Assembly (NCBI GenBank): GCA_963698495.1
Contig: CAVORB010000023.1
Span: 110,860-174,859 of the forward strand
Direction of reading: 5' to 3'
Source of the DNA: CAVORB01 sp963698495
GTDB lineage: Bacteria > Pseudomonadota > Gammaproteobacteria > Chromatiales > Chromatiaceae
DNA: 64,000 nt
The translations under genes and the position numbers were made by a program. The notes beneath the pieces were generated by a model. It saw nothing but the letters and a program-made list of their open reading frames with translations. It searched no databases and was not told where the DNA came from. Every line of letters begins with the position of its first letter. Position 1 is the first letter of the stretch. Shown piece after piece: positions 1-8,674 of the stretch.

Positions 1-1079
1 CCGCTCAGCTCGGCCCGCAAGACCGCGATCTGGGAGATCGCCTGCTTGTAGTCGATGGCGCGGTGCCGCCGGCCGCACTCGATCATCTCGCGCAGCCTGC
101 CGCTCAGTTTGTCCCCGCCCCGCGTGTACTCACGGTCGAGGCTGACCGCCAGGTCAGTCTCCATGATGGTCCGGTGCCAGCCGACCGCCTGCTCGAACGG
201 CGACGTCAGGGCGACTTCCTCGACCCGATCGCCGAGATGGGCACAGAGCTCGCGGAATCCGTCGCGCACGTCCGTTTCGGCCTCCTCCCACACCGGGGTG
301 CGGACGAATGCCAGACGGGGCGGCATCGGAGGCTCCTGCGAGAGTGTTCGATTCAGGGCCGGCGACATGCGTGGACGCAGGTCGGGATCGGCGGCGTCGT
401 ATCTCATCAGCGGCTCGGCACACAGGGCGAGGTCCGCCAGCGAGCGCGCGAACAACCCGACATGGTCGAGCAGACGGGACTGAGCCAGCACCCGATGGCG
501 CGATATCAGACCGAAGCTCGGCTTGAAGCCGCAGACGCCGCAGTAGGAGGCCGGGCGGATGATGGAGCCGTTGGTCTGGGTCCCGAGGGCGAGCGGGACC
601 ATTTGCGACGCCACGGCCGCGGCGGATCCGCTCGACGAGCCGCCCGGCGTGCGCTCCGGGTCATGCGGGTTGCACGTCTTGCCAGGGGTGTAGACCGCCA
701 GCTCGGCGGTGACCGTCTTACCCAGGATCACCGCGCCCGCTTGCCGCAGCAGGGCGACGGCCGTCGCATCCTGGGCGGGTGTCCGGCCGGCGTGCAGGAC
801 GGTCCCGTGCTCGGTCGGCATGTCCTTGGTATCGAAGATGTCCTTGACGCCAACGGGGACACCGTGCAGAGGTCCGAGGGACATCCCCGACCGACGATCA
901 CTGTCCGCCGCGGCGGCCTGCCGCAGCGCGAGATCCGGGTCCAGATGAGCCCAGGCCGCGACCGTCGGCTCGAGCTCGTCGATCCGCCCGAGGCAGCTGC
1001 GAACCAGCTCCTCCGAGGTCATCTCCCCGGCGCGGATCGCGGCGGCGGCCTCCGCGGCAGTGATCTCAAAGGCGTGCAT
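1..1079 (-). CDS. Amidase signature family protein (3' end cut by window edge)
   Basis: This frame is open from ATG at 1079 to the window edge, so about 359 N-terminal residues are visible and the C-terminus is missing. It is an amidase-signature (Ser-cisSer-Lys) hydrolase. The catalytic Lys is near residue 79 (GVKDIFDT), the Gly/Ser-rich GGSSSGSAAA stretch is at 146-155, and the nucleophile is probably S172 in TNGSIIRPAS. The family hydrolyses carboxylic amides to acid and ammonia (GatA, FAAH and aryl or aliphatic amidases). It starts 13 nt after the stop of the TRAP large permease and is the last visible gene of that operon, so it may cleave an imported amide. It is unlikely to be GatA because no gatB or gatC is nearby. 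The exact substrate cannot be read. Confidence 0.9.
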   Translation of the reverse strand, partial: MHAFEITAAEAAAAIRAGEMTSEELVRSCLGRIDELEPTVAAWAHLDPDLALRQAAAADSDRRSGMSLGPLHGVPVGVKDIFDTKDMPTEHGTVLHAGRTPAQDATAVALLRQAGAVILGKTVTAELAVYTPGKTCNPHDPERTPGGSSSGSAAAVASQMVPLALGTQTNGSIIRPASYCGVCGFKPSFGLISRHRVLAQSRLLDHVGLFARSLADLALCAEPLMRYDAADPDLRPRMSPALNRTLSQEPPMPPRLAFVRTPVWEEAETDVRDGFRELCAHLGDRVEEVALTSPFEQAVGWHRTIMETDLAVSLDREYTRGGDKLSGRLREMIECGRRHRAIDYKQAISQIAVLRAELS

Positions 1080-1092
1080 GTCGGATCGCTCC

Positions 1093-2439
1093 TCAACCAA
1101 AGAGATACTTCGGCAGCCACAGGACGATCTGCGGGAACATGTAGACGACGACCATGGCGAGCAGCACGATCCCCAGATACGGCAGGATGCCGCGGAAGAT
1201 CTCGATCAACTGCACCGTTGGCGGCGCTACCCCTTTCAGGTAGTAGGCGGACATGGCCATCGGCGGCGTCAGGAAGGAGGTCTGCAGATTCAGCGCCACC
1301 AACACGCCGAAGAACAGGGGATCCACGTTGAAGGTTGCAAGCATGGGCAGGAAGATGGGAACGAAGATGATGATGATCTCACTCCATTCCAGGGGCCAGC
1401 CGAGAAGGAAAATGATCAGCTGGGCCAGGATCAGGAACCCGATCGGACCCAGCTCCATATGCAGAACCCACTCCTCGATCAGCCCGTGTCCGCCGAGATA
1501 GGAGAATACGGATGCGAAGGTCCAGGAACCGACGAACAGCCAGCAGACCATGGCCGATGTGCGGGCGGTCAGGAACACCGCCTCCTTGAGACGCTGCCAG
1601 GTGAGCGCCCTGTACATGACGGCGAGCACCAGCCCACCCATGGCGCCCACCCCCGCCGCTTCGGCCGGGGTGGCGATGCCGGCCAGGATCGAGCCCAAGA
1701 CCCCCATGATCAAGGCCGCGAGGGGCACGAAGGACGTCAACAACTGCAGGAAGATCAAGCCGATGCCTGGCACGTCTTCTTCCGACGGCTTCGGCGCGAG
1801 CTTGGGGTTGAGGGAGGCGCGGGTGACCACGTAGATGATGTACATGGTCGCCAGCATCATCCCCGGGAACAGGGCGGCGGCGTAGAGACGGACTGGGGAG
1901 ACCTGGGCGATGGCGGCGTAGACGATGAGCATGATGCTCGGGGGGATCAGTATCCCGAGTGTCCCGCCGGCGCAGATGACGCCAGTCGCGAGCTTACGCT
2001 CGTAACCCGCCTTGAGCATGGCCGGAAGGGCCAGCAGGCCCATCAGGGTCACCACCGCGCCGACGATTCCGGAGGCGGTCGCGAACAGCGCGCAGGTAAC
2101 CAGCGCCGCCACGGCCATGGAACCAGGCAGGTGGCGGGACGCCAGCTGGATGCTGAAGAACAGCCGATCCACGATGTTGGCCCGTTCCACGATGTAGCCC
2201 ATGAATAGGAATAGGGGCACGGCCACCAGCACCTCGTTCGACATCACCGAGAAGGTGTTCTGGACGAAGAGATCGAAGATACGGTTATCGAGGACATTAT
2301 CCATCTGGTCCGGCAACGCATAGGCGTAATAGCCGAATCCCAGTCCCATGGCGATCAGGGTGAAGGCGATGGGGAACCCGAGCAGGACGATGAGAATGAA
2401 CAGGCCCAGCATCAAGATCGCGACTTGGGGATCGGTCAT
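1093..2439 (-). CDS. dctM: TRAP transporter large permease subunit DctM
   Basis: This 448-residue integral membrane protein has about 12 hydrophobic segments, which is typical for the DctM family. It opens with MTDPQVAILMLG and a first membrane helix. DctM is the ion-driven translocation subunit of tripartite ATP-independent periplasmic transporters. The start overlaps the stop of dctQ by 4 nt (ATGA type), so the two permease genes are translationally coupled. The amidase gene follows 13 nt downstream. The substrate is not visible from this subunit; neighbours suggest an organic acid or amide. Confidence 0.95.
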   Translation of the reverse strand: MTDPQVAILMLGLFILIVLLGFPIAFTLIAMGLGFGYYAYALPDQMDNVLDNRIFDLFVQNTFSVMSNEVLVAVPLFLFMGYIVERANIVDRLFFSIQLASRHLPGSMAVAALVTCALFATASGIVGAVVTLMGLLALPAMLKAGYERKLATGVICAGGTLGILIPPSIMLIVYAAIAQVSPVRLYAAALFPGMMLATMYIIYVVTRASLNPKLAPKPSEEDVPGIGLIFLQLLTSFVPLAALIMGVLGSILAGIATPAEAAGVGAMGGLVLAVMYRALTWQRLKEAVFLTARTSAMVCWLFVGSWTFASVFSYLGGHGLIEEWVLHMELGPIGFLILAQLIIFLLGWPLEWSEIIIIFVPIFLPMLATFNVDPLFFGVLVALNLQTSFLTPPMAMSAYYLKGVAPPTVQLIEIFRGILPYLGIVLLAMVVVYMFPQIVLWLPKYLFG

Positions 2440-3116
2440 CGGCTGGTCTCCACGTCGTCCGACTGCTGTTTCGTTGGGCTGTCGTCCGCGATCGTCCGCT
2501 TAAACTTTTCGTGGGTACTGATGATGTCGCTCTCTTTTTCCAGCAGAGCGGACCTGTTCTCGTGCTCATGCATCAGCATGGTCTCGGTCTCCTCGACGTC
2601 GTGCAGGCGGGGCGGCCACGCGCCGGTACGCAGGCACATTACGCACCGCACGGCCTCGGCGATTCCCTGCAAAAGCACCAGGAATCCGGCGACCGGGATC
2701 AGGGTCTTGAAGAAATAGATCTGGATGCGGGCGGGGCTGTTCCAGCTCACCTCCTTGTAGGACCAGGCGTCGGCGGCGAAATGGTAGCCGTAGTAAATCA
2801 AGGCGAAGGTTCCGGGCAACAAGAACAGGATGTAGAGCGCGAGGTCCATGCCGGCCTGGACGCGTATCGGCAGCAGCCGATGGATGACATCCCCGCGCAC
2901 ATGGCCATTACGCGACAGGGTGTAGGCGCCGGCCATCATGAACAGGGCGCCATACATCTGCACGCTGACGTCGAATGCCCAGGTGGTTGGGGCGTTCAGC
3001 AGATAGCGGACGAACACCTCGTAGCAGGTGGCGAAGGTCAGGATCAGGATGCTCCAGCCGAATGCCTTGCCCATCCAGGCGCTGAGGCTGTCGATGAAGG
3101 TCAGGAAAGGATTCAT
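2436..3116 (-). CDS. dctQ: TRAP transporter small permease subunit DctQ
   Basis: This 226-residue protein has four hydrophobic segments in its first 170 residues, matching the DctQ small membrane subunit. The C-terminal 60 residues are charged (MLMHEHENRSALLEKE region) and longer than in many DctQ proteins. It sits between the binding protein dctP and dctM in the usual P-Q-M order. A hairpin separates it from dctP, which fits the common pattern of higher expression of the binding protein. Confidence 0.92.
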   Translation of the reverse strand: MNPFLTFIDSLSAWMGKAFGWSILILTFATCYEVFVRYLLNAPTTWAFDVSVQMYGALFMMAGAYTLSRNGHVRGDVIHRLLPIRVQAGMDLALYILFLLPGTFALIYYGYHFAADAWSYKEVSWNSPARIQIYFFKTLIPVAGFLVLLQGIAEAVRCVMCLRTGAWPPRLHDVEETETMLMHEHENRSALLEKESDIISTHEKFKRTIADDSPTKQQSDDVETSR

Positions 3117-3257
3117 GGAAACGTCCGCCCGATTGGATCACGGAGCCCTCCGCGGGGCGGCGACGCCGAAGGACGGCCCCGCTGCCCCGGGAACCACAGA
3201 GGAACCGCTGAACGATTCCCTCCTGGAACCATCAGCGCAGACACATCCCTGTGCCAA

Positions 3258-3285
3258 GGGAAACCCCGACGTATGAGGGTTTCCC
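3258..3285 (-). promoter_or_regulatory. Intra-operon hairpin between dctP and dctQ
   Basis: A perfect 9-bp inverted repeat (GGGAAACCC / GGGTTTCCC) with a 10-nt loop lies 28 nt after the dctP stop. It has no T-run on the transcribed minus strand, so it is not a standard terminator. By analogy with other binding-protein operons it may stabilise the dctP message or partly attenuate the permease genes; that role is inferred. Confidence 0.6.
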
Positions 3286-3313
3286 CGAGGAAGGATCTCG
3301 CTCGTCCGCGAGC

Positions 3314-4471
3314 CTACACCGGGCTTCCGAAATAGTGCCGATATGCGGCCTCGTAGTCCGGGGCGTTGGTGAGTTCGTAGGCGCCCACGCGCTTCATCCA
3401 CGCCTTCTGGGAGTCGACCACCTTGGCGAAGAAGGGGTCTTTGCCCGCGAACTCTTCGATCACCTTGTCCCAGGCCTCGAGCTGAGCCGTCATGATGTCG
3501 TCGGAGGTACGATGCACCTTGACGCCATGCTCCTTCTGCAGCGTGATCAGGTCCTGGGAGTAGCGGTCCTGATACTTCCATGACATGTCCGCGGAGGCGG
3601 CCTCGCAGCCGTACTTCAGGATCGCCTTCTGCTCGTCGGACAGGGAGTCCCAGATCTTGCGGTTGAAGATGATCTCGAAGGTCTCCTGGGACTGATGGTA
3701 GCTGGCCAAGTAATAATTCTTGGCAACGTCCTGCATCCCGAAGTCCTTGTCGGACGACGGGTTGTTGAACTCCGCCGCGTCGATCAGGCCGCGTTCCATG
3801 GCCGGCTGGATCTCGCCGCCAGGCAGCTGCACCACCGACATGCCCATCTCCTGCATGACGTTCGCCGCCAGGCCCACCGTCCTATACTTCAGCCCCTTCA
3901 TGTCTGCAACGCCGTTGACCTCCTTGCGGAACCAGCCTAGGGGCTGGGCGGGCATGGGTCCGGACAGGAATCCGACGATGTCCAGCCGCAGGACGTCGCG
4001 CATCAACTCCTCGTAGAGCTCCTTTCCGCCGCCGTAGTAGAACCAGCCGAGCAGCTGGTTCGCATGCCAGCCCCAGCAAGGGCCGGTGCCGAACAGGGAA
4101 GACGAGGCGTCCTTGCTGTACCAGTAAGCCGTCACCAGGTGCGCGCCGTCGATGACGCCGCGGCTCACGGCGGTCTGTATCTCCGGGGTCTTGACCACGG
4201 CGCCGACGTCCAGATAGTCGAGCTTCAACGAGCCGCCGGACATCTCATTGACGCGTCTGACATAATCGAGGGCGAACTCCTTGAAGATGCCGCTACCCCA
4301 GGCGCCCTGGATCTTGAGCACGCGGGGCCCGGCCGCGCGCGCGATCATCGGGAAACCAAGGGCGCCGGCGCCGGCCGCCGCGATGCCCGTCTTGAGGAAC
4401 TTACGGCGGCTGTTTGCGGGCTCCCCTGCCTCCGAGCCGGTTTGGCTTGCTGCGGGTTCTTGCTTCTTCAT
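3314..4471 (-). CDS. dctP: TRAP transporter substrate-binding protein DctP (TakP-like), Tat-type signal
   Basis: Start ATG 4471 is preceded by a good ribosome site (GAGGAG, about 8 nt spacing). A longer frame to 4567 lacks such support. The 385-residue protein carries a twin-arginine signal near residues 22-27 (RRKFLK), followed by a hydrophobic stretch ending FPMIARA. The mature part has TRAP periplasmic binder features such as GWFRKEVNGV and a late FNNPSSDKDFG loop. These resemble the TakP (2-oxoacid) branch of the family. It captures substrate in the periplasm and hands it to DctQM. A Tat signal implies export in a folded state. The TakP assignment is by resemblance only. Confidence 0.92.
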   Translation of the reverse strand: MKKQEPAASQTGSEAGEPANSRRKFLKTGIAAAGAGALGFPMIARAAGPRVLKIQGAWGSGIFKEFALDYVRRVNEMSGGSLKLDYLDVGAVVKTPEIQTAVSRGVIDGAHLVTAYWYSKDASSSLFGTGPCWGWHANQLLGWFYYGGGKELYEELMRDVLRLDIVGFLSGPMPAQPLGWFRKEVNGVADMKGLKYRTVGLAANVMQEMGMSVVQLPGGEIQPAMERGLIDAAEFNNPSSDKDFGMQDVAKNYYLASYHQSQETFEIIFNRKIWDSLSDEQKAILKYGCEAASADMSWKYQDRYSQDLITLQKEHGVKVHRTSDDIMTAQLEAWDKVIEEFAGKDPFFAKVVDSQKAWMKRVGAYELTNAPDYEAAYRHYFGSPV

Positions 4472-4683
4472 CTGGTATCTCCTCGAGTGGAACGGTCTCT
4501 GGTTATTGCACCGGGGCGCTTGACGCCGCGTTTGCGCGGGCCCGGCGCCTCGTCTCTTCAAGCGCATGAGCCATGCGCCGTCGGAACTCGCGGTCCATTA
4601 CACGCCACGCTTGACTGATGGAGAGAAGTGAATCCCATCGTCGCGTGGTCGACTGGACGGCATGATGAGCGGAAACACGACCG

Positions 4684-5649
4684 TCACACAAGCCGGTCGC
4701 GGGGCGTGCCGCCGGCGAAAATCGCATCGAGGTTGTCCAACGCCCGGAAACCCATCGCGTCGCGGGTCTCGCGGGTGGCGCTGCCGATGTGCGGCAGCAG
4801 GAAGGTGTTGGGCAGGTCCCGGTAGCGCGGATCGATATCGGGCTCGTTGTTGAACACATCGAGGCCGGCGGAAAAGAGTCTCCCTGAGCGCAGTGCGGCG
4901 ATCAGGGCGTCGTCGTCCACCACCGCCCCCCGCGCGGTGTTGACCAGCACGGCGTCGGGGGGCAGCAGCGCGATCCGTTCGGCGTTCAGCAGGTGCCGGG
5001 TATCGGGCGTGGCGGGGCAGTGAATGGACAGGAAATCGCTCTGGGGCAAGAGATCGTCCAGCACCTCGTGGAAGATCGCGCCCTTCTCCGAGCCATGCTC
5101 GAGCCTCCGGCGGTTGTGGTAATGGATCTCCATATCGAAACCGCGCGCGCGCTCGGCGACCACCTGTCCGACGCGGCCCATCCCGACGATGCCGAGCCGC
5201 TTGCCCGTCAGCTGGATACCTAGTTGGTAGGTCGGGCTCCATTCCCGCCAGGTAGCGGTGCGGATCAGCTGCGCGCCCTCGTGCGCGCGTCGCGCGGCTC
5301 CAAGCATCAGCAGCATGGCGATCTCGGCGGTAGCGTCGCTGAGCACGTCCGGCGTGTTGGTGACCGTGATCCCCCTGTCCTTGGCGACCTGCAAATCAAT
5401 GTGATCGTACCCGACCGAGAAGCTGCAGATCGCGCGGACACTGGACGGCAGGCGCGCGATCACGCCGGCACTCAATCGCTCGGTATGGGAGGGAATGATC
5501 GCATCCGCGCCCTGCGCCAGGGCCACGATCTCGTCTGAGCCGTAGACTCGGTCTTCCGCATTCAGCCGTGGCTCGAAATCGCGCAACAGGCGCGCCTCGA
5601 CTGCTGCAGGCAGCTTGCGCGTGACCAGGACGATTGCTTTTCTTTTCAT
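4684..5649 (-). CDS. NAD(P)-dependent D-2-hydroxyacid dehydrogenase (glyoxylate/hydroxypyruvate reductase type)
   Basis: This 321-residue protein has the D-isomer 2-hydroxyacid dehydrogenase layout. There is a substrate domain with SFSVGYDHIDL, a Rossmann domain with GIVGMGRVGQ, the conserved NTARGAVVDDDAL segment carrying the catalytic Arg, and the catalytic His in LLPHIGSATRE. It interconverts a D-2-hydroxyacid and a 2-oxoacid in the cytoplasm. It is the first gene of the TRAP/amidase cluster, 212 nt upstream of dctP on the same strand, so it probably acts on the imported compound. A palindromic operator candidate lies about 85 nt upstream of its start. Confidence 0.93.
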   Translation of the reverse strand: MKRKAIVLVTRKLPAAVEARLLRDFEPRLNAEDRVYGSDEIVALAQGADAIIPSHTERLSAGVIARLPSSVRAICSFSVGYDHIDLQVAKDRGITVTNTPDVLSDATAEIAMLLMLGAARRAHEGAQLIRTATWREWSPTYQLGIQLTGKRLGIVGMGRVGQVVAERARGFDMEIHYHNRRRLEHGSEKGAIFHEVLDDLLPQSDFLSIHCPATPDTRHLLNAERIALLPPDAVLVNTARGAVVDDDALIAALRSGRLFSAGLDVFNNEPDIDPRYRDLPNTFLLPHIGSATRETRDAMGFRALDNLDAIFAGGTPRDRLV

Positions 5650-5730
5650 CCTTTATCTTTTTCCGCAGGCCAAGGACAGACGGAACTCCGATGACCGGTT
5701 CATCCTGAGCCCTTGCGCGCTCATTCCCTG

Positions 5731-5744
5731 TTATGCGTGCATAA
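5731..5744. promoter_or_regulatory. Palindromic operator candidate upstream of the dehydrogenase/TRAP operon
   Basis: TTATGC-GT-GCATAA has 6-bp perfect arms around a 2-nt centre and lies about 85 bp upstream of the dehydrogenase ATG. The layout fits a homodimeric regulator such as a GntR-family repressor, but no regulator gene is adjacent. The rest of 5650-6060 contains no convincing gene. Confidence 0.35.
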
Positions 5745-6081
5745 ACGATAACCAAAGGGCACCGTTTGCACAAACCAAAACCCATTGCGCGCCGTGAAAG
5801 TTGGAAAAATAACGCCTTCGCCCCTGAACCGGCGGCGCCAGGGCAGCCGTTTCGGAACCAAGGCACCCATAGGAGGCTGCCGTGCCGTCGACGCACCTCT
5901 GACGACCAGCCACTTCCCCATCAACTCGTCCCGGCCTGTCGAGCAACCCGGTCATCAGCAGCCCAGAGGTCGCACCAAACAATCATTGAGAATAACGATG
6001 ACGACACTCTGAACAGTCGATTTTAGTTCTCGTCTTCCCGCCTTTACACTTTGACCATGAACCAGACGGAGGATCCGAGAC

Positions 6082-6285
6082 ATGATCAAGACGCTCACCT
6101 TCGGCGCCGTCCACATGACGGTGGCATTCACCGTCGCCTACCTGTTGAGCGGAAGCCTGCTGGTAGGCGGTGCCATCGCGCTGGTTGAGCCCGCCATCAA
6201 TACCGTCGCGTATTTCTTCCACGAGAAGGTGTGGGAGCGAGTGCGTCGAACGCGCACGGCGCGCGTCGCTCAACTCCCTGCTTGA
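6082..6285 (+). CDS. DUF2061 family small membrane protein
   Basis: This 67-residue protein has two hydrophobic segments (about residues 5-24 and 26-45) and the conserved ending around NTVAYFFHEKVWERV, typical of the DUF2061 family. ATG 6082 follows GGAGG at a suitable distance. The molecular function is unknown. The C-terminal tail is basic. Downstream lie several palindromes, including a GGGGCC / GGCCCC pair near 6385-6405 that could end the transcript. Confidence 0.85.
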   Translation: MIKTLTFGAVHMTVAFTVAYLLSGSLLVGGAIALVEPAINTVAYFFHEKVWERVRRTRTARVAQLPA

Positions 6286-6622
6286 TCCCTTGCACTCACA
6301 TCGCCAACTGGACATGAACAATCCATGTTCATCGGGATCGCTCGGACAGGTCACACCGTCGCGACGGATTTTCCGGTGAAGCCGGGGCCATTGCGGCCCC
6401 GTGCCTCACCCAGGAACGGACACGAACTCGTACTCACATCGGGAATGGGAATTCTTCTTGCATCCTGTGATACCAATCACATATATTAGAATGCTCTTAT
6501 GTTCTTATGACTCGACGAGAGTCAGAGCACCAATCTGAAATCGGCGCGCGGCTGCTTCACTGCATCCAAGAGGCAACCCGACGCGCCACGAACGCGACCC
6601 CACCCCGCCGGGGTGAAAGCAT
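6286..6622. other. Intergenic region with short palindromes
   Basis: No gene is seen. It holds ATGAACA-N5-TGTTCAT at 6314-6332, a CCGTCG/CGACGG palindrome near 6356 and the GGGGCC hairpin near 6390, which may be termination or regulatory elements. An AT-richer patch around 6470-6510 may carry the promoter of the next gene. Confidence 0.4.
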
Positions 6623-7516
6623 ATGGCACACATCGAGAGCTCAATCGTCGATAACGGATCCGGGCCCGTGATCGCGCAGAGCCCGCGGCAGCGTATCGCG
6701 ACCGAGCAGGACCCGCGCGTACACCGGCGGCTTCTGGACGAGTGCCTGAGCGTCGTCGAGCAGGAGCTCAGGTCGGAAAGGGGATCAGCGGATGTCGAGC
6801 GTACGCGCGAGACGCTCGCAGAGGTGGCCGGCCTGGCCCGAGCTGAGGACGCCATTGCCGAGGAGCAGGTCTACGAACACTTCCTCCAACACCTGGTGCA
6901 GATTTACGCCCATGGCTGCGACCAGCGTGACAACGTGGCGTTCGCGGCCACGGCAGCCGCATACGCAGCCGTGATCGAGGCCATCAGCCGCATATACCCC
7001 CGGCTCGATTACACCGTCGCGCTAGGCCAGCTGCTCGAGTTCATGGCCCGGCTGTTCGCCGCGCGCGACAACAGCTGGAAGACCGTCTACGAGCACCTGC
7101 GCGCAATCCCGGATTCCGTGCATGCGAAGCAAACCCTGAACCGGGTCTGTTCGGCCGACATCCGGGAATGGTTCGACGCCGGTGTCCAGAACCTCTTCTC
7201 GCTCAAGAACGACCTCACCGCCAAGATCCAGGAGCTCGCCGACCATGCGCGGCGGATCGAACGCGAGATCCTGACCCAGGAAGCGACCGTCGGTGAGATG
7301 CTTGAGCGCGCGGATCCGGAAGCGACCGGCAAAATCGTCTCGCTGCAGGCAAGACTCACCGCGCGGCGAACAGACGCCCTGCGGCTCGAGAAAGACCGTG
7401 TCCTCGATGAACAGCAAGGAAAACAGGACACCCTGCTGTTGATCGAGTCCGACATCAGCGAGTTCGAGAATCTCCTGCGGGAGGCGCGCAGGGCCTATTT
7501 TTTTCGGATCGTCTGA
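6623..7516 (+). CDS. Hypothetical protein with C-terminal coiled coil
   Basis: I do not recognise this 297-residue soluble protein. It has no signal peptide and no membrane segment. Residues about 30-180 look alpha-helical. The C-terminal third (about 195-290) is rich in Glu, Arg, Leu and Gln with heptad-like spacing, as in a coiled coil. ATG 6623 follows a GGGGTG stretch at a plausible distance. It is a single gene with AT-rich flanks. It could be a structural or scaffold protein; nothing in the sequence indicates an enzymatic site. Confidence 0.7.
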   Translation: MAHIESSIVDNGSGPVIAQSPRQRIATEQDPRVHRRLLDECLSVVEQELRSERGSADVERTRETLAEVAGLARAEDAIAEEQVYEHFLQHLVQIYAHGCDQRDNVAFAATAAAYAAVIEAISRIYPRLDYTVALGQLLEFMARLFAARDNSWKTVYEHLRAIPDSVHAKQTLNRVCSADIREWFDAGVQNLFSLKNDLTAKIQELADHARRIEREILTQEATVGEMLERADPEATGKIVSLQARLTARRTDALRLEKDRVLDEQQGKQDTLLLIESDISEFENLLREARRAYFFRIV

Positions 7517-8674
7517 TTTCCCGGTGCGAAAAACCTTCTACATCGCAGGCCCCTCATGTACCGCGCTGACACTATCGGTGCTGACGCAAGACCAAACTCT
7601 GTGCGACACGTGACCGGGCGCTCCGCCCCTGGTTAGTCGTGATTCCCGATCAAGTACCTGCTCTCCCCCCTCCCCGCGACTCATCGCGGGCGAGCATCCC
7701 GAATCCCCTAACAAACAGCACATCCCGCACCGCCCCGCCCCGCGCGGACAACCGCCGGCTCCGATATCCGTTGCCGATCAAGGTCGGCGACGGGAGTGAT
7801 CTCCCCCTGACCCTGACTTCGCTCGAACCGCCCCCATGTTAGACTGACCAAAACAGCAGCCTGGCCAAGCCTCGGATGGCTACCGGCGTGCAAAAGGATA
7901 GACCCCCCGCCTGTCAAGCCACCCCGAGAAGTTGTTTTTCCCAAGATATTTCTAGAATTTATATATAGTTCTTTAGTATTTTTAAACTAAACTCACTAAC
8001 TATCCGAAGACCCACGAGTATCCGACGCGGCCGACCAGCAGAACCATGCTTGAACCAGGAAACAGGTTGATCAGAGGGAAGCGCTTGAAAACATGGGCAT
8101 CTGCCGCCTTTACTCGACTGCGCGGCCGATTGCTGTCACGGCAGTATCCCCACCGGAGAACCCCGGCCAACCTGAGGAAGCGATATCGCGCGATCGGCAA
8201 CCTACCCCAAGAGACTTGGACATGGTTGGTGGGGGTGGCGCGCGGGCAGATGCCGCCAGCAACTGATGCCGGATCTCACACGCCACATCGTCCGACCCAA
8301 GAGTTCCGGCCGGTCACAGAGCAGGACCGCGCGGCGTCGCAATCCGCTCCCGCCGAGACCGAATCGCGCGCCGCTTCGCGCCATTCCATCCCTTCCCCCT
8401 CAGGACCAGGACAAGGCCCAGCGGCAACAGCCGGGCTCGCCTGACGGCTACGCCCCGACCCGCGCCGATTCGCAAGGAATACCGCATTGGCACGCCCCAG
8501 CCGCCACGCTTCGCCACTGATGGCGCGCCGCGGCCAGCGGAGCCGGGGACCACCACTGGCGAGAAGAAACCCGTCTCGATTGGACTTCTACGGGCAACCG
8601 TTCCTACCAGAGCCGATCGTCGCTTCGTCGTAGTCGGCGATTGCGAGAACCATACCGAATCCGTTACGGCCTCG
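7517..8674. other. Long region without a confident gene; probable lost 5' part of the downstream phosphoesterase
   Basis: A very AT-rich tract at about 7935-8000 is unusual for this GC-rich chromosome and could hold a promoter. A frame from ATG 8046 to 8444 encodes a Pro/Arg/Ala-rich stretch with no recognisable domain. A second frame, open from 8267, runs without a stop into the phosphoesterase. It encodes the family's first metal motif (VVVGDCENH, about 8627-8653) but has no ATG, GTG or TTG before 8675. I think the real N-terminus lies here, disturbed by an indel or using an unusual start. Confidence 0.4.

Noticed and set aside
1060..2208. Plus-strand open frame rich in Asp, Gln, His and Gly
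   Set aside because: It is the antisense of the hydrophobic dctM gene; the polar composition is the usual mirror of membrane codons.
8046..8444. 132-residue Pro/Arg/Ala-rich frame
   Set aside because: No recognisable domain; at most a part of the phosphoesterase gene if an indel is present, so not listed as a gene.
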